A stretch of 64,000 nt of DNA from Pseudomonas putida NBRC 14164 (GTDB lineage: Bacteria; Pseudomonadota; Gammaproteobacteria; Pseudomonadales; Pseudomonadaceae), in assembly GCF_000412675.1 (NCBI RefSeq), contig NC_021505.1:5574501-5638500 (forward strand). Reading direction: 5' to 3'. The notes beneath the pieces are model-generated. The model made no database searches. It saw only the letters and a list, made by a program, of their open reading frames with translations, and had not been told where the DNA came from. This document shows positions 8,132 through 17,848 of this stretch, one piece after another. Position 1 is the stretch's first letter. Each line of letters opens with the position of its first letter. The position numbers and the translations under genes are program-made.

Positions 8132-8148
8132 TGCAACCGTCTGCTGCG
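8132..8148. promoter_or_regulatory. Weak NtrC-like site
   Basis: TGCAACCGTCTGCTGCG matches 10 of 14 informative positions of the NtrC consensus TGCACCANNNTGGTGCA. It lies about 80 bases upstream of the livK -24 element. Taken alone it would be weak; the stronger site at 8258 supports it. Confidence 0.35.
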
Positions 8149-8188
8149 CGGCAGGCGCCACCACACGTACAGACAAGGAGCAACCGCC

Positions 8189-8239
8189 ATGTGCCATCAT
8201 TGCAACCCTGGCAAGTGTTTACGTGCAACCGCCCTGTAA
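8189..8239 (+). CDS. Candidate Cys/His-rich 16-codon micro-ORF
   Basis: ATG 8189 is preceded by AAGGAG at 8-base spacing and encodes MCHHCNPGKCLRATAL before TAA 8237-8239. It has three cysteines and two histidines in ten residues, including CHHC. It lies in the 470-bp gap between livK and pncB, 211 bases before pncB and on its strand. It could be a leader peptide sensing cysteine or metal, or chance. No longer gene exists in this gap. Confidence 0.3.
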   Translation: MCHHCNPGKCLRATAL

Positions 8240-8257
8240 CAGCGGACGTCACCGAAG

Positions 8258-8274
8258 TGCACACCGCTGGTGCG
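8258..8274. promoter_or_regulatory. NtrC-like upstream activator site
   Basis: TGCACACCGCTGGTGCG matches 11 of 14 informative positions of TGCACCANNNTGGTGCA, about 200 bases upstream of the livK -24/-12 promoter. This is within the usual enhancer range for NtrC. It suggests that branched-chain amino acid uptake is induced by nitrogen limitation. Confidence 0.5.
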
Positions 8275-8349
8275 CGACTGCTACAGGCGGCACCGTTTGA
8301 AGGCTAGCCGGTGCACGGAAAAACACCTCTGTTTTGGCAGATACGCAGC

Positions 8350-8382
8350 CCTGTGGGAGCGGGTTCACCCGCGAAGAGGCCA
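8350..8382. repeat. Single REP element
   Basis: One unpaired REP copy, CCTGTGGGAGCGGGTTCACC then CGCGAAGAGGCC, lies in the pncB leader region. It has a degenerate inner palindrome (GGGTTCACCC). Confidence 0.8.
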
Positions 8383-8450
8383 GCCCAGACACAACAAGGC
8401 CCAAAAGGCTGGCACAATGTCGGCCATTCGCCGCTTCCGGAGCCCCCTTG

Positions 8451-9656
8451 ATGAGCGAGAGCGCATTCGCCGAGCGCATCGTGCACAACCTGCTCGACAC
8501 TGACTTCTACAAACTCACGATGATGCAGGGCGTGTTGCACAACTACCCGGACGCCGACGTCGAATGGGAATTCCGCTGCCGTAACGGCGAGGACCTGCGC
8601 CCATACCTGGGCGAGATCCGCCACCAGCTCGAACTGCTCAGCGACCTCACCCTGGATGATGGCCAGCTGGCCTTCCTCGAACGCATCAGCTTCCTCAAGC
8701 CCGACTTCCTGCGCTTTCTGCGCCTGTTCCGCTTCAACCTTCGCTACGTGCGTATCGGCATTGAAAACGACCAGCTGTTCCTGCGCCTGAAAGGCCCGTG
8801 GCTGCATGTGATCCTGTTCGAAGTGCCACTGCTGGCCATCATCAGCGAAGTGCGCAACCGCCATCTGCACCCGCACATGCGCCTGGCCGAGGCTCGCGAC
8901 CAGCTGTACCGCAAGTTCGACTGGCTGCGCGCGCATGCCAGCGATGACGAACTGGCCAACCTGCAGGTAGCCGACTTCGGCACCCGCCGGCGCTTTTCCA
9001 GCCGGGTGCAGGAAGACGTGGTGCGGGTGCTGCGCGACGACTTCCCGGCCCGCTTCGTCGGCACCAGCAACGTCGACCTGGCATGGAAACTGGATATCAA
9101 GCCGCTGGGCACCATGGCCCATGAGTGGATCATGGCTCACCAGCAACTCGGCCCGCGCCTGATCGACAGCCAGATCGCCGCGCTGGACTGCTGGGTACGC
9201 GAGTACCGCGGCCTGCTCGGCATCGCCCTGACCGACTGCATCACCATGGATGCCTTCCTCGGCGATTTCGACCTGTACTTCGCCAAGCTGTTCGACGGCC
9301 TGCGCCACGACTCGGGCGAGCCGGTGGCCTGGGCGGAGAAGGCCATTGCCCATTACCAGAAACTGGGTATCGACCCGATGACCAAGACCCTGGTGTTTTC
9401 CGACGGCCTCAACCTGACCCGCTCACTGGAGATCTTCCGTGCCCTGCGCGGTCGCATCAACGTCAGCTTTGGCATCGGCACCAACCTGACCTGCGACATA
9501 CCGGGTGTGGCGCCGATGAACATCGTGCTTAAAATGACCGACTGCAACGGCGCGCCAGTGGCCAAGATCTCGGATGAGGCCGCCAAGACCCAATGCCGTG
9601 ACGAGAACTTCGTCGCCTACATGCGCCACGTATTCAAAGTCCCCAGCAAGGAGTAA
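8451..9656 (+). CDS. pncB: Nicotinate phosphoribosyltransferase
   Basis: A 401-aa enzyme that joins nicotinate to PRPP, with ATP hydrolysis, to give nicotinate mononucleotide, the entry step of the Preiss-Handler NAD salvage route. It starts FAERIVHNLLDTDFYKLTMM, the family's N-terminal signature. The autophosphorylated histidine is H224 in GTMAHEW. The NLTRSLEIF and FGIGTNLTCD segments bind PRPP. ATG 8451 is chosen for homology; the upstream in-frame extension crosses the REP element. nadE begins three bases after its stop, so the two form an NAD-salvage operon. Confidence 0.96.
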   Translation: MSESAFAERIVHNLLDTDFYKLTMMQGVLHNYPDADVEWEFRCRNGEDLRPYLGEIRHQLELLSDLTLDDGQLAFLERISFLKPDFLRFLRLFRFNLRYVRIGIENDQLFLRLKGPWLHVILFEVPLLAIISEVRNRHLHPHMRLAEARDQLYRKFDWLRAHASDDELANLQVADFGTRRRFSSRVQEDVVRVLRDDFPARFVGTSNVDLAWKLDIKPLGTMAHEWIMAHQQLGPRLIDSQIAALDCWVREYRGLLGIALTDCITMDAFLGDFDLYFAKLFDGLRHDSGEPVAWAEKAIAHYQKLGIDPMTKTLVFSDGLNLTRSLEIFRALRGRINVSFGIGTNLTCDIPGVAPMNIVLKMTDCNGAPVAKISDEAAKTQCRDENFVAYMRHVFKVPSKE

Positions 9657-9659
9657 CCC

Positions 9660-10487
9660 ATGCAAGCGGTTCAGCAAGAGATTGCCCAGGCGCTGAAGGT
9701 ACAGCCGCCGTTCGCCGACGCTGCAGCGCTCGAGGCCGAAGTCGCCCGGCGTGTGGCGTTCATCAAGGATTGCCTGGCCAACGCCCGGCTCAAGACCCTG
9801 GTGCTGGGCATCAGCGGCGGTGTCGACTCGCTGACTGCCGCCTTGCTCGCCCAGCGCGCCGTGAATGAACTGCGGGCCGAAACCGGCGACAAGGCATACA
9901 CCTTCATTGCCGTGCGCCTGCCCTACCAGGTGCAACATGACGAGCATGACGCCCAGGCCTGCCTGGACGTGATCAAGGCCGATGAAGTGCACACGGTGGA
10001 TATCGCCCCGGCGGTGCGGGCATTGGCCGCTGAAGTGGTGGAATTGAAGAACGGCTCGCCAACGCTGGTGGACTTTGTGGTGGGCAACGTCAAGGCACGT
10101 ACCCGCATGGTTGCCCAGTACACCATCGCCGGGGCCCGCGCGGGCCTGGTGATCGGTACCGACCACGCCGCCGAGGCGGTAATGGGCTTCTTTACCAAGT
10201 TTGGTGATGGTGCCTGCGACCTGGCGCCCCTGAGCGGGCTGGTGAAGAACCAGGTACGGGCGATTGCGCGCAGCTTTGGCGCACCGGAGTCACTGGTGGA
10301 GAAGGTGCCGACGGCGGACCTTGAAGACCTGGAGCCGGGCAAGCCGGACGAAGCATCCCATGGCGTGACCTACCAGCAGATCGACGCCTTCCTGCATGGG
10401 TTGCCGGTTGATCAGGCGGCGTTCGACATCATCGTCGCCACCTACCGCAAGACCCAGCACAAGCGCGAACTGCCGTTCGCCCCATAA
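9660..10487 (+). CDS. nadE: Ammonia-dependent NAD(+) synthetase
   Basis: A 275-aa N-type ATP pyrophosphatase that amidates deamido-NAD to NAD using ammonia. The PP-loop SGGVDS is at residues 52-57. VIGTDHAAEAVMGFFTKFGDG supplies the substrate-binding loop, and DLAPLSGLVKNQVR follows. There is no N-terminal nitrilase domain, so it cannot take glutamine directly. It starts three bases after pncB stops. Transcription ends in a REP doublet shared with the convergent azurin gene. Confidence 0.96.
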   Translation: MQAVQQEIAQALKVQPPFADAAALEAEVARRVAFIKDCLANARLKTLVLGISGGVDSLTAALLAQRAVNELRAETGDKAYTFIAVRLPYQVQHDEHDAQACLDVIKADEVHTVDIAPAVRALAAEVVELKNGSPTLVDFVVGNVKARTRMVAQYTIAGARAGLVIGTDHAAEAVMGFFTKFGDGACDLAPLSGLVKNQVRAIARSFGAPESLVEKVPTADLEDLEPGKPDEASHGVTYQQIDAFLHGLPVDQAAFDIIVATYRKTQHKRELPFAP

Positions 10488-10491
10488 AAGC

Positions 10492-10572
10492 TTCGCGGGC
10501 ACGCCCGCTCCCACAGGATTTTCACTGCCCTTGAAAACAGTGCTTACCTGTGGGAGCGGACGTGCCCGCGAA
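10492..10572. repeat. REP inverted pair between nadE and azurin
   Basis: TTCGCGGGCACGCCCGCTCC-CACAGG at 10492-10517 is repeated inverted at 10547-10572 with one mismatch (GGGC to GGAC). It starts four bases after the nadE stop and separates two convergent genes, so it may serve both transcript ends. Confidence 0.9.
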
Positions 10573-10600
10573 TAGGCCCGAGAGGCCTACACAGCTGTCA

Positions 10601-11053
10601 TTACTTGACTACAACCTTGCCTTTCATCATCGAGATGTGGCCCGGGAATGTGCAGAAGAAGCTGTAGTCACCACCGGCTTCCAGCTTGGAAGTGTCGAAC
10701 TTCACTTCGGTCTCTTTTTCCGGTGCGCCGATCATCGCGGTGTGGGCGATGATGTTGGCGTTATCTTCCTTCAGGTAGCCCTTGTCGATGCCCTGGGTCA
10801 TGCCTTCAGTGGCAATGCCCTGCATGTCGGCAGTCTTGCTGATCACCAGGTTGTGGCCCATGACGTTCTTCGGCAGGTTGCCGGAGTGGGTCAGTTTGAC
10901 GGTGAATTCCTTGCAGCTCTTGTCGACGGTGAATTCTTTGGTGGTGTAGGACATCTGGTCCGTCGATTCAACAGTCACCGAGCATTCGGCTGCAAAGACA
11001 GAGGCGCTGGCGAGGGTCAGCAGGGATACCGCTACAGCTTTCGCAAACATCAT
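10601..11053 (-). CDS. azu: Azurin, periplasmic blue copper protein
   Basis: A 150-aa precursor with a Sec signal (AVAVSLLTLASASVFA) cut before AECSVTVES. The type 1 copper ligands are all present: His in VMGHNLV, Cys in SFFCTFPGH, the following His, and Met in HISMMKG. The cysteines of AECS and DKSCKEF form the usual disulfide. Azurin passes electrons between cytochromes and terminal acceptors, and in pseudomonads contributes to respiration and redox stress handling. An ANR-type site is 60 bases upstream. Single gene. Confidence 0.97.
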   Translation of the reverse strand: MMFAKAVAVSLLTLASASVFAAECSVTVESTDQMSYTTKEFTVDKSCKEFTVKLTHSGNLPKNVMGHNLVISKTADMQGIATEGMTQGIDKGYLKEDNANIIAHTAMIGAPEKETEVKFDTSKLEAGGDYSFFCTFPGHISMMKGKVVVK

Positions 11054-11112
11054 GAATCTCCTTGGCAGGGTTTTATCAATTGCGAGACTGCCTGAAACCG
11101 TTCAGCCCCTTG

Positions 11113-11126
11113 CTGATATGGGTCAA
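11113..11126 (-). promoter_or_regulatory. ANR/FNR-type box upstream of azurin
   Basis: On the minus strand TTGACCCATATCAG matches the FNR/ANR consensus TTGAT-N4-ATCAA at 8 of 10 positions. It lies 60 bases upstream of the azurin start codon, a position allowing activation at about -41. ANR control of azurin is known in P. aeruginosa; here it is inferred from the site. Confidence 0.55.
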
Positions 11127-11245
11127 GGGGGTGTCAACAGGCCAGCCAGTAGAATTGTTCAATGGATTGTATACAACCAATCTAAGAGCACATCATGCCC
11201 TTTTAATAGACGATGGGACAACCTCTCATTTAGGAGCAATACCAA

Positions 11246-11335
11246 ATGCCCATCTCTGCATTTATCAACAGCCTGCTCGCCGCCTATGCCCACGGGGCAA
11301 CGGGCGCCATCTGCGAATTCTCCCGCCCGGAATGA
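11246..11335 (+). CDS. Candidate 29-aa micro-ORF upstream of the LOG gene
   Basis: ATG 11246 follows TAGGAGCAATACCAA and encodes MPISAFINSLLAAYAHGATG then AICEFSRPE, ending TGA 11333-11335. The first 15 residues could form an amphipathic helix. Its stop overlaps the start of a second micro-ORF as ATGA. Both lie in the 346-bp azurin-LOG gap on the LOG strand, so they may be leader peptides or small proteins of that transcript. Unrecognised. Confidence 0.4.
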   Translation: MPISAFINSLLAAYAHGATGAICEFSRPE

Positions 11336-11382
11336 ACGTGGCCTTGGAAGCGACGGGCATGCGCCGTACCCTGTCCACCTGA
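11332..11382 (+). CDS. Candidate 16-aa micro-ORF overlapping the previous one
   Basis: ATG 11332 overlaps the preceding stop (ATGA) and encodes MNVALEATGMRRTLST before TGA 11380-11382, 17 bases before the LOG start. The coupled layout resembles translational coupling, but the peptide is too short for any homology call. Confidence 0.25.
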   Translation: MNVALEATGMRRTLST

Positions 11383-11399
11383 GTGACAGGAGATGAGCA

Positions 11400-11987
11400 A
11401 TGCCCGTACGTTCCGTTTGTGTGTTCTGCGGCGCCAGCATCGGCGCCACCCCTGCCTACCGTGAAGCAGCCATCGCACTTGGCCAGGCCATTGCGCGCCG
11501 CGGTCTGACCCTGGTCTATGGCGGCGGCGCTGTCGGCCTGATGGGCACTGTTGCCGACGCGGCCATGGCGGCCGGTGGCGAAGTGATCGGGATCATTCCC
11601 GAAAGCCTGATGAACGCCGAAATCGGCCACAAGGGCCTCAGCCGCCTGGAAGTGGTCGACGGCATGCATGCCCGCAAGGCACGCATGGCCGAGCTTAGCG
11701 ATGCCTTCATCGCCCTGCCGGGTGGGCTGGGTACGCTGGAAGAATTGTTCGAGGTATGGACCTGGGGGCAACTGGGCTATCACGCCAAGCCGCTGGGGCT
11801 GCTGGATGTGAACGGCTTCTACGAGAAACTGGGCGGGTTCCTCGACCATATCGTCGAAGAAGGCTTTGTGCGGCCGCAACATCGGGCGATGTTGCTGCTG
11901 GGGCAGCAGCCGGACGCGCTGCTGGACGGGATGGACAGTTTTGTGGCGCCGGTGGTGCCGAAGTGGGTCGACAAGCAGCCTGACTAA
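11400..11987 (+). CDS. LOG family protein (cytokinin riboside 5'-monophosphate phosphoribohydrolase-like)
   Basis: A 195-aa Rossmann-type protein of the TIGR00730 / Lonely Guy family. It carries VFCGASIGATPAY at the N-terminus, the phosphate loop VYGGGAVGLMG near residues 40-50, the ARKARM motif, and the signature PGGLGTLEE at residues 107-115. Members hydrolyse nucleoside 5'-monophosphates (AMP or N6-modified AMP) to base and ribose 5-phosphate; the bacterial role is often unclear. GGAGATGAGCA precedes ATG 11400. Two micro-ORFs lie directly upstream and a REP pair directly downstream. Confidence 0.93.
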   Translation: MPVRSVCVFCGASIGATPAYREAAIALGQAIARRGLTLVYGGGAVGLMGTVADAAMAAGGEVIGIIPESLMNAEIGHKGLSRLEVVDGMHARKARMAELSDAFIALPGGLGTLEELFEVWTWGQLGYHAKPLGLLDVNGFYEKLGGFLDHIVEEGFVRPQHRAMLLLGQQPDALLDGMDSFVAPVVPKWVDKQPD

Positions 11988-11996
11988 ACCCGATAC

Positions 11997-12118
11997 GGGG
12001 GCTGCTTTGCAGCCCAATCGCCGGCAAGCCAGCTCCCACAGAGATTGCACAAAGCCCAAAGCTTGCACTGTACCTGTGGGAGCTGGCTTGCCGGCGATTG
12101 GGCCGCAAAGCGGCCCCC
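11997..12118. repeat. REP inverted pair with outer mini-hairpins (third type)
   Basis: Arms read ATCGCCGGCAAGCCAGCTCC-CACAG and its inverse, from about 12017 and 12073. Outside each arm is a mini-hairpin: GGGGCTGC-TTTGCAGCCC on the left and GGGCCGC-AAAGCGGCCCC on the right. The whole unit is therefore a nested inverted repeat between the convergent LOG and YgiQ-type genes. Confidence 0.9.
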
Positions 12119-12122
12119 GACA

Positions 12123-14423
<2,301 letters not shown>

Positions 14424-14624
14424 GTCAGTGACCGGTTCTGGTGTGCAGGGAAATCGCGGGCGCGGAATATAGCACAAATTTTGACCAAATCCGACTGGAT
14501 TCGTGGGGATTGGTGGGTGGGGCGACGGTTGGGTGGGCGGGGGTTCCGGATGGCTGGCTTGGGGGTTGTGGTGGTGGGGTTGTGGTGGGGTTGCCAGGTG
14601 TTCATGCATCCTGAAGCCAACACC

Positions 14625-14888
14625 TCACTGCTTCATCCCCAACTCAGCATCATCCATCAGCGCCTTGGCCATCGCACTCAGGTAATGGGCAGCCCAGATC
14701 ATCATCGGCTTCTCATCCATCAACCCGGTGATGGTCAGTTCGCGCAAATACCCCATCAACTCCGAAGACTGCTCGCGGGCGTTTCGGCACGGGATACCCG
14801 GCTCAATGCGGAACAACGGGTGGGTGCCATTTTCGCCTTGATAGAACGTGGTCTTACCGACGGTGAATTGGGTGTCTTCTGTTGTCAT
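14625..14888 (-). CDS. DUF3077 family small protein
   Basis: An 87-aa soluble protein. It shows the Pseudomonas DUF3077 pattern: a short N-terminal strand, LFRIEPGIPCRNAREQSSEL, and a C-terminal helix WAAHYLSAMAKALMDD. The function is unknown. It stands alone between ygiQ and the RHS gene, with a REP pair just upstream. The rest of the 425-bp gap 14889-15313 holds the REP pair and several small palindromes (for example around 15057-15080 and 15145-15170), with no gene. Confidence 0.8.
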   Translation of the reverse strand: MTTEDTQFTVGKTTFYQGENGTHPLFRIEPGIPCRNAREQSSELMGYLRELTITGLMDEKPMMIWAAHYLSAMAKALMDDAELGMKQ

Positions 14889-14925
14889 TGTTCAATCCCC
14901 TCGGAATTCTCGACCGCCTGGCCGG

Positions 14926-15017
14926 GCCTCTTCGCGGGCACGCCCGCTCCCACAAGGTCACCACAATCTTCGCGACGTGCACCGTACCTGTGGGAGCGGG
15001 CATGCCCGCGAAAGGGC
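14926..15017. repeat. REP inverted pair
   Basis: TTCGCGGGCACGCCCGCTCC-CACA at 14931-14954 is inverted at 14988-15012 with small differences. It marks the upstream side of the DUF3077 gene and the left edge of the AT-rich RHS region. Confidence 0.9.
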
Positions 15018-15313
15018 ACATCCAGGCGACAACCAGGTCAAGAATCGTAGCGCGCTCCGCAAGACTTTCGTCTTGAGGCCTGCCAAGAGCTGTCGGGCGT
15101 ACGCCGGCAGGTTTGCTGCGCCTGTCAGATTGAGTGCCGCCTTTGCGGAGCTTCGCAAGCGGAGCTCTCTATTTATCGGCATTTACGACGACATGTCCCC
15201 TGAGCGCACATCCAGAATTGATAGACAATTCTGCCTAGCATTTTTGTCAGTACCGCGAAGCCAACTCAAGAAGTACAGTAAAATTTTAAAGCTACTAGCA
15301 GCGAGGATGAAAT

Positions 15314-16261
15314 ATGCGATACTTTTATTGTGAAGATACATTGTCACATATTGCGCATGCCTCCACGAGCGAATCATTTTTCAGGTACGGTAGATACAAC
15401 CTCTCGCTTAAAGTTCAGCAGAACACCCAGCGACTTCTGAGCGTTGATCTTTTTAACACTCCACTTCTCGCCACCACTCCAAACCAAGTTGTGTCTTACC
15501 GCTACAGCGCTTTTGGATTCAGCAGCCCCTCTAACAACGAATGGGGCTTCAAAGGTGAGCGAAAAGACCCTATCAGCAGCGGTTACCTACTCGGAAATGG
15601 TCGCAGACTCTACAACCCGTCCATCATGCGATTTACCAGCCCAGACCCCTTAAGCCCATTCTCCAAAGGTGGCCTTAACTACTACGCATTCACCCTGAAC
15701 GACCCTATTAACGGCAGTGACCCCACCGGATTGGTTACTCAATCTATAATTAACTTTAATGCCAAGCTTCACCCGAAGAAAACGTATCGTGGCGATATAC
15801 TGTGGCAACATGATGGGATAACTGCTTTCGCTGAAAAGCGTCGAACAGATGGCAATCTCGACACCCTTTACATCCTGAGTCACGGCGAAAAAGGTGTGTT
15901 ATCGGGAAATGAACTCAACTATTCAGCTTTGGATATTTTCATCAGACTTAACCAAAAGGGTATTAAAATGCAGGGTAGACAAACACATTTTTTAGCTTGC
16001 TACTCTGCTACACCTGAGTATTACGGGGGCTATTCAGTCGCTGATGAAATGGCCAAACTAACCGGGGTACAATCCTCAGGTTACGATGGCCCCGTCTCCG
16101 TTGCCGATGAAATCGACAAGAGCGGAAAGTTTGTCGCTCACCGCATCAGCAATCCAATTAATAATTTTCTTTTCGGGTTTACCGCAACCAAAGTCAGGGG
16201 GGGCAACATTCGAAACCCCCACAAAACACAAAATACAGGGCCTGGCGGCAGACACTGGTAG
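15314..16261 (+). CDS. Orphan RHS-core protein with a caspase-like C-terminal domain (putative polymorphic toxin)
   Basis: A 315-aa protein, much shorter than full RHS proteins. Residues 35-140 are the last part of an RHS repeat-associated core: GYLLGNGRRLYNPSIMRFTS, then SPDPLSPF, NYYAFTLNDPINGSDPTG, with the core ending at DPTG (136-139). The C-terminal 175 residues are a separate domain with LYILSHGEKG (His190) and HFLACYSA (Cys229). That is the His-then-Cys arrangement of clan CD (caspase-like) peptidases, so I infer a protease toxin domain. There is no signal peptide or secretion adaptor. Base composition is clearly more AT-rich than the neighbours, suggesting transfer. ATG 15314 follows GAGGAT. 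No immunity gene is recognisable downstream. Confidence 0.75.
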   Translation: MRYFYCEDTLSHIAHASTSESFFRYGRYNLSLKVQQNTQRLLSVDLFNTPLLATTPNQVVSYRYSAFGFSSPSNNEWGFKGERKDPISSGYLLGNGRRLYNPSIMRFTSPDPLSPFSKGGLNYYAFTLNDPINGSDPTGLVTQSIINFNAKLHPKKTYRGDILWQHDGITAFAEKRRTDGNLDTLYILSHGEKGVLSGNELNYSALDIFIRLNQKGIKMQGRQTHFLACYSATPEYYGGYSVADEMAKLTGVQSSGYDGPVSVADEIDKSGKFVAHRISNPINNFLFGFTATKVRGGNIRNPHKTQNTGPGGRHW

Positions 16262-16337
16262 CGGCAGACTCAGCACCTGTAATGTATTCGTAGTCTCCCA
16301 CCAACTGGCCGACCACTTTGATTAACCTCAGCAGTCG

Positions 16338-17735
16338 TCACTCATCATCATCAAAGTTGTACATCCCCGGCGCCAAGTTTTCGAAGCGGGTGTACTTACC
16401 AATAAACGCCAGGCGTACAAAGCCGATGGGGCCGTTACGCTGTTTGCCGATGATGATTTCGGCAATGCCCTTGTGCTCGGTCTCCGGGTGATACACCTCG
16501 TCACGGTAGACGAACATGATCACGTCGGCGTCCTGCTCGATTGCACCGGACTCACGCAAGTCGGAGTTGATCGGGCGCTTGTTTGGCCGTTGCTCAAGGG
16601 AGCGGTTCAGCTGGGACAGTGCTACGACCGGGCAGTTGAACTCTTTGGCAAGGGCCTTGAGGGAGCGAGAAATCTCGGAAATTTCGTTGGTCCGATTATC
16701 ACCACCGGAACCTGGAATCTGCATCAACTGCAGGTAGTCGACCATGATCAGGCCGATTTCGCCGTGCTCACGCGCCAGGCGGCGAGTCCGCGAACGCATT
16801 TCCGAAGGGCTGATGCCCGCTGTATCGTCGATGAACAGCTTGCGGTCGTTGAGCAGGTTGACTGCCGAAGTCAGGCGCGGCCAGTCGTCGTCGTCCAGCT
16901 GGCCAGAACGCACCTTGGTCTGGTCAATACGGCCCAAGGACGAGAGCATACGCATGATCAGCGATTCACCTGGCATCTCGAGGGAGAACACCAGCACAGC
17001 CTTGTCGCTGCGCAGCACGGCATTCTCGACCAGGTTCATGGCAAACGTGGTCTTACCCATCGAGGGTCGGCCGGCGACAATGATCAAGTCCGCCGGCTGC
17101 AGGCCGCTGGTCTTCTCGTCCAGGTCGGTGTAACCGGTGGAAACACCGGTAATTTCGCTGTCAGAGTTGAACAGCGTATCGATGCGGTCGATGGCCTTGG
17201 TCAACAGCTCGTTGACGCCTACCGGGCCGCCGGTCTTTGGCCGCGCCTCGGCAATCTGGAAAATCTGCCGTTCGGCGTCGTCGAGAATTTCCTCGGCGTT
17301 GCGACCTTGGGGGTTGAAGGCGTTGTCGGCAATATCGGTGCTGATGCTGATCAGCTGGCGCAGCGTGGCGCGCTCGCGAATGATCGCGGCGTAGGCCTTG
17401 ATGTTGGCCACCGATGGCGTGTTCTTGGCCAGCTCCGCCAAGTAAGCCAGGCCGCCGACCTGCGACGAAACGCCTTCCTTGTCCAACTGCTCGTGCAACG
17501 TGACCACGTCGAACGGGTGGTTAAGGTCCACCAGCTTATGGATGGCACGGTAGATCAGGCGATGGTCATGCCGGTAGAAATCGCCATCCGAAACCTGATC
17601 CAGCACCCGCTCCCAGGCGTTGTTGTCCAGCATCAGGCCACCGAGCACGGCCTGTTCGGCCTCGATGGAATGCGGCGGCACCTTCAGGGCGGCGGTTTGC
17701 AGGTCAAGCTGTTCGGAGGTTGTGATCTCGTTCAT
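16338..17735 (-). CDS. dnaB: Replicative DNA helicase DnaB
   Basis: A 465-aa hexameric helicase that unwinds DNA at the replication fork. The N-terminal domain (PHSIEAEQAVLGGLMLDN) is followed by the RecA-like motor with Walker A GRPSMGKTT (about residue 220), Walker B IMVDYLQLM and the arginine-rich DNA loops (RSLKALAKEFNCPVVALSQL). No intein is present. ATG 17735 begins MNEITTSEQLDL. It lies downstream of rplI behind a terminator-like hairpin, the usual Pseudomonas order rpsF-rpsR-(membrane protein)-rplI-dnaB. Confidence 0.97.
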   Translation of the reverse strand: MNEITTSEQLDLQTAALKVPPHSIEAEQAVLGGLMLDNNAWERVLDQVSDGDFYRHDHRLIYRAIHKLVDLNHPFDVVTLHEQLDKEGVSSQVGGLAYLAELAKNTPSVANIKAYAAIIRERATLRQLISISTDIADNAFNPQGRNAEEILDDAERQIFQIAEARPKTGGPVGVNELLTKAIDRIDTLFNSDSEITGVSTGYTDLDEKTSGLQPADLIIVAGRPSMGKTTFAMNLVENAVLRSDKAVLVFSLEMPGESLIMRMLSSLGRIDQTKVRSGQLDDDDWPRLTSAVNLLNDRKLFIDDTAGISPSEMRSRTRRLAREHGEIGLIMVDYLQLMQIPGSGGDNRTNEISEISRSLKALAKEFNCPVVALSQLNRSLEQRPNKRPINSDLRESGAIEQDADVIMFVYRDEVYHPETEHKGIAEIIIGKQRNGPIGFVRLAFIGKYTRFENLAPGMYNFDDDE

Positions 17736-17759
17736 GGCCACGAAAGAATTCTGGAGGAT

Positions 17760-17805
17760 GAAAAAGACAAAGGGCACGGCCTGTATAAAACAGGACCGTG
17801 CCCGA
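17760..17805 (-). terminator. Intrinsic terminator after rplI
   Basis: A long imperfect stem GGGCACGGTCCTG / CAGGCCGTGCCC spans 17772-17803 and is followed on the minus strand by TTTGTCTTTTT. It separates the ribosomal protein operon from dnaB, with some read-through likely. Confidence 0.75.
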
Positions 17806-17848
17806 TGTTAACCGCCTGACCCGCAAGGAGCCAGCCAGTTAGCGCAGC

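Noticed and set aside
8410..8425. TGGCACAATGTCGGCC ahead of pncB as a second sigma-54 promoter
   Set aside because: The GG-N10-GC spacing fits, but the -12 half lacks TTGC and the rest is a poor match; the true sigma-54 site is at 8042 on the other strand.
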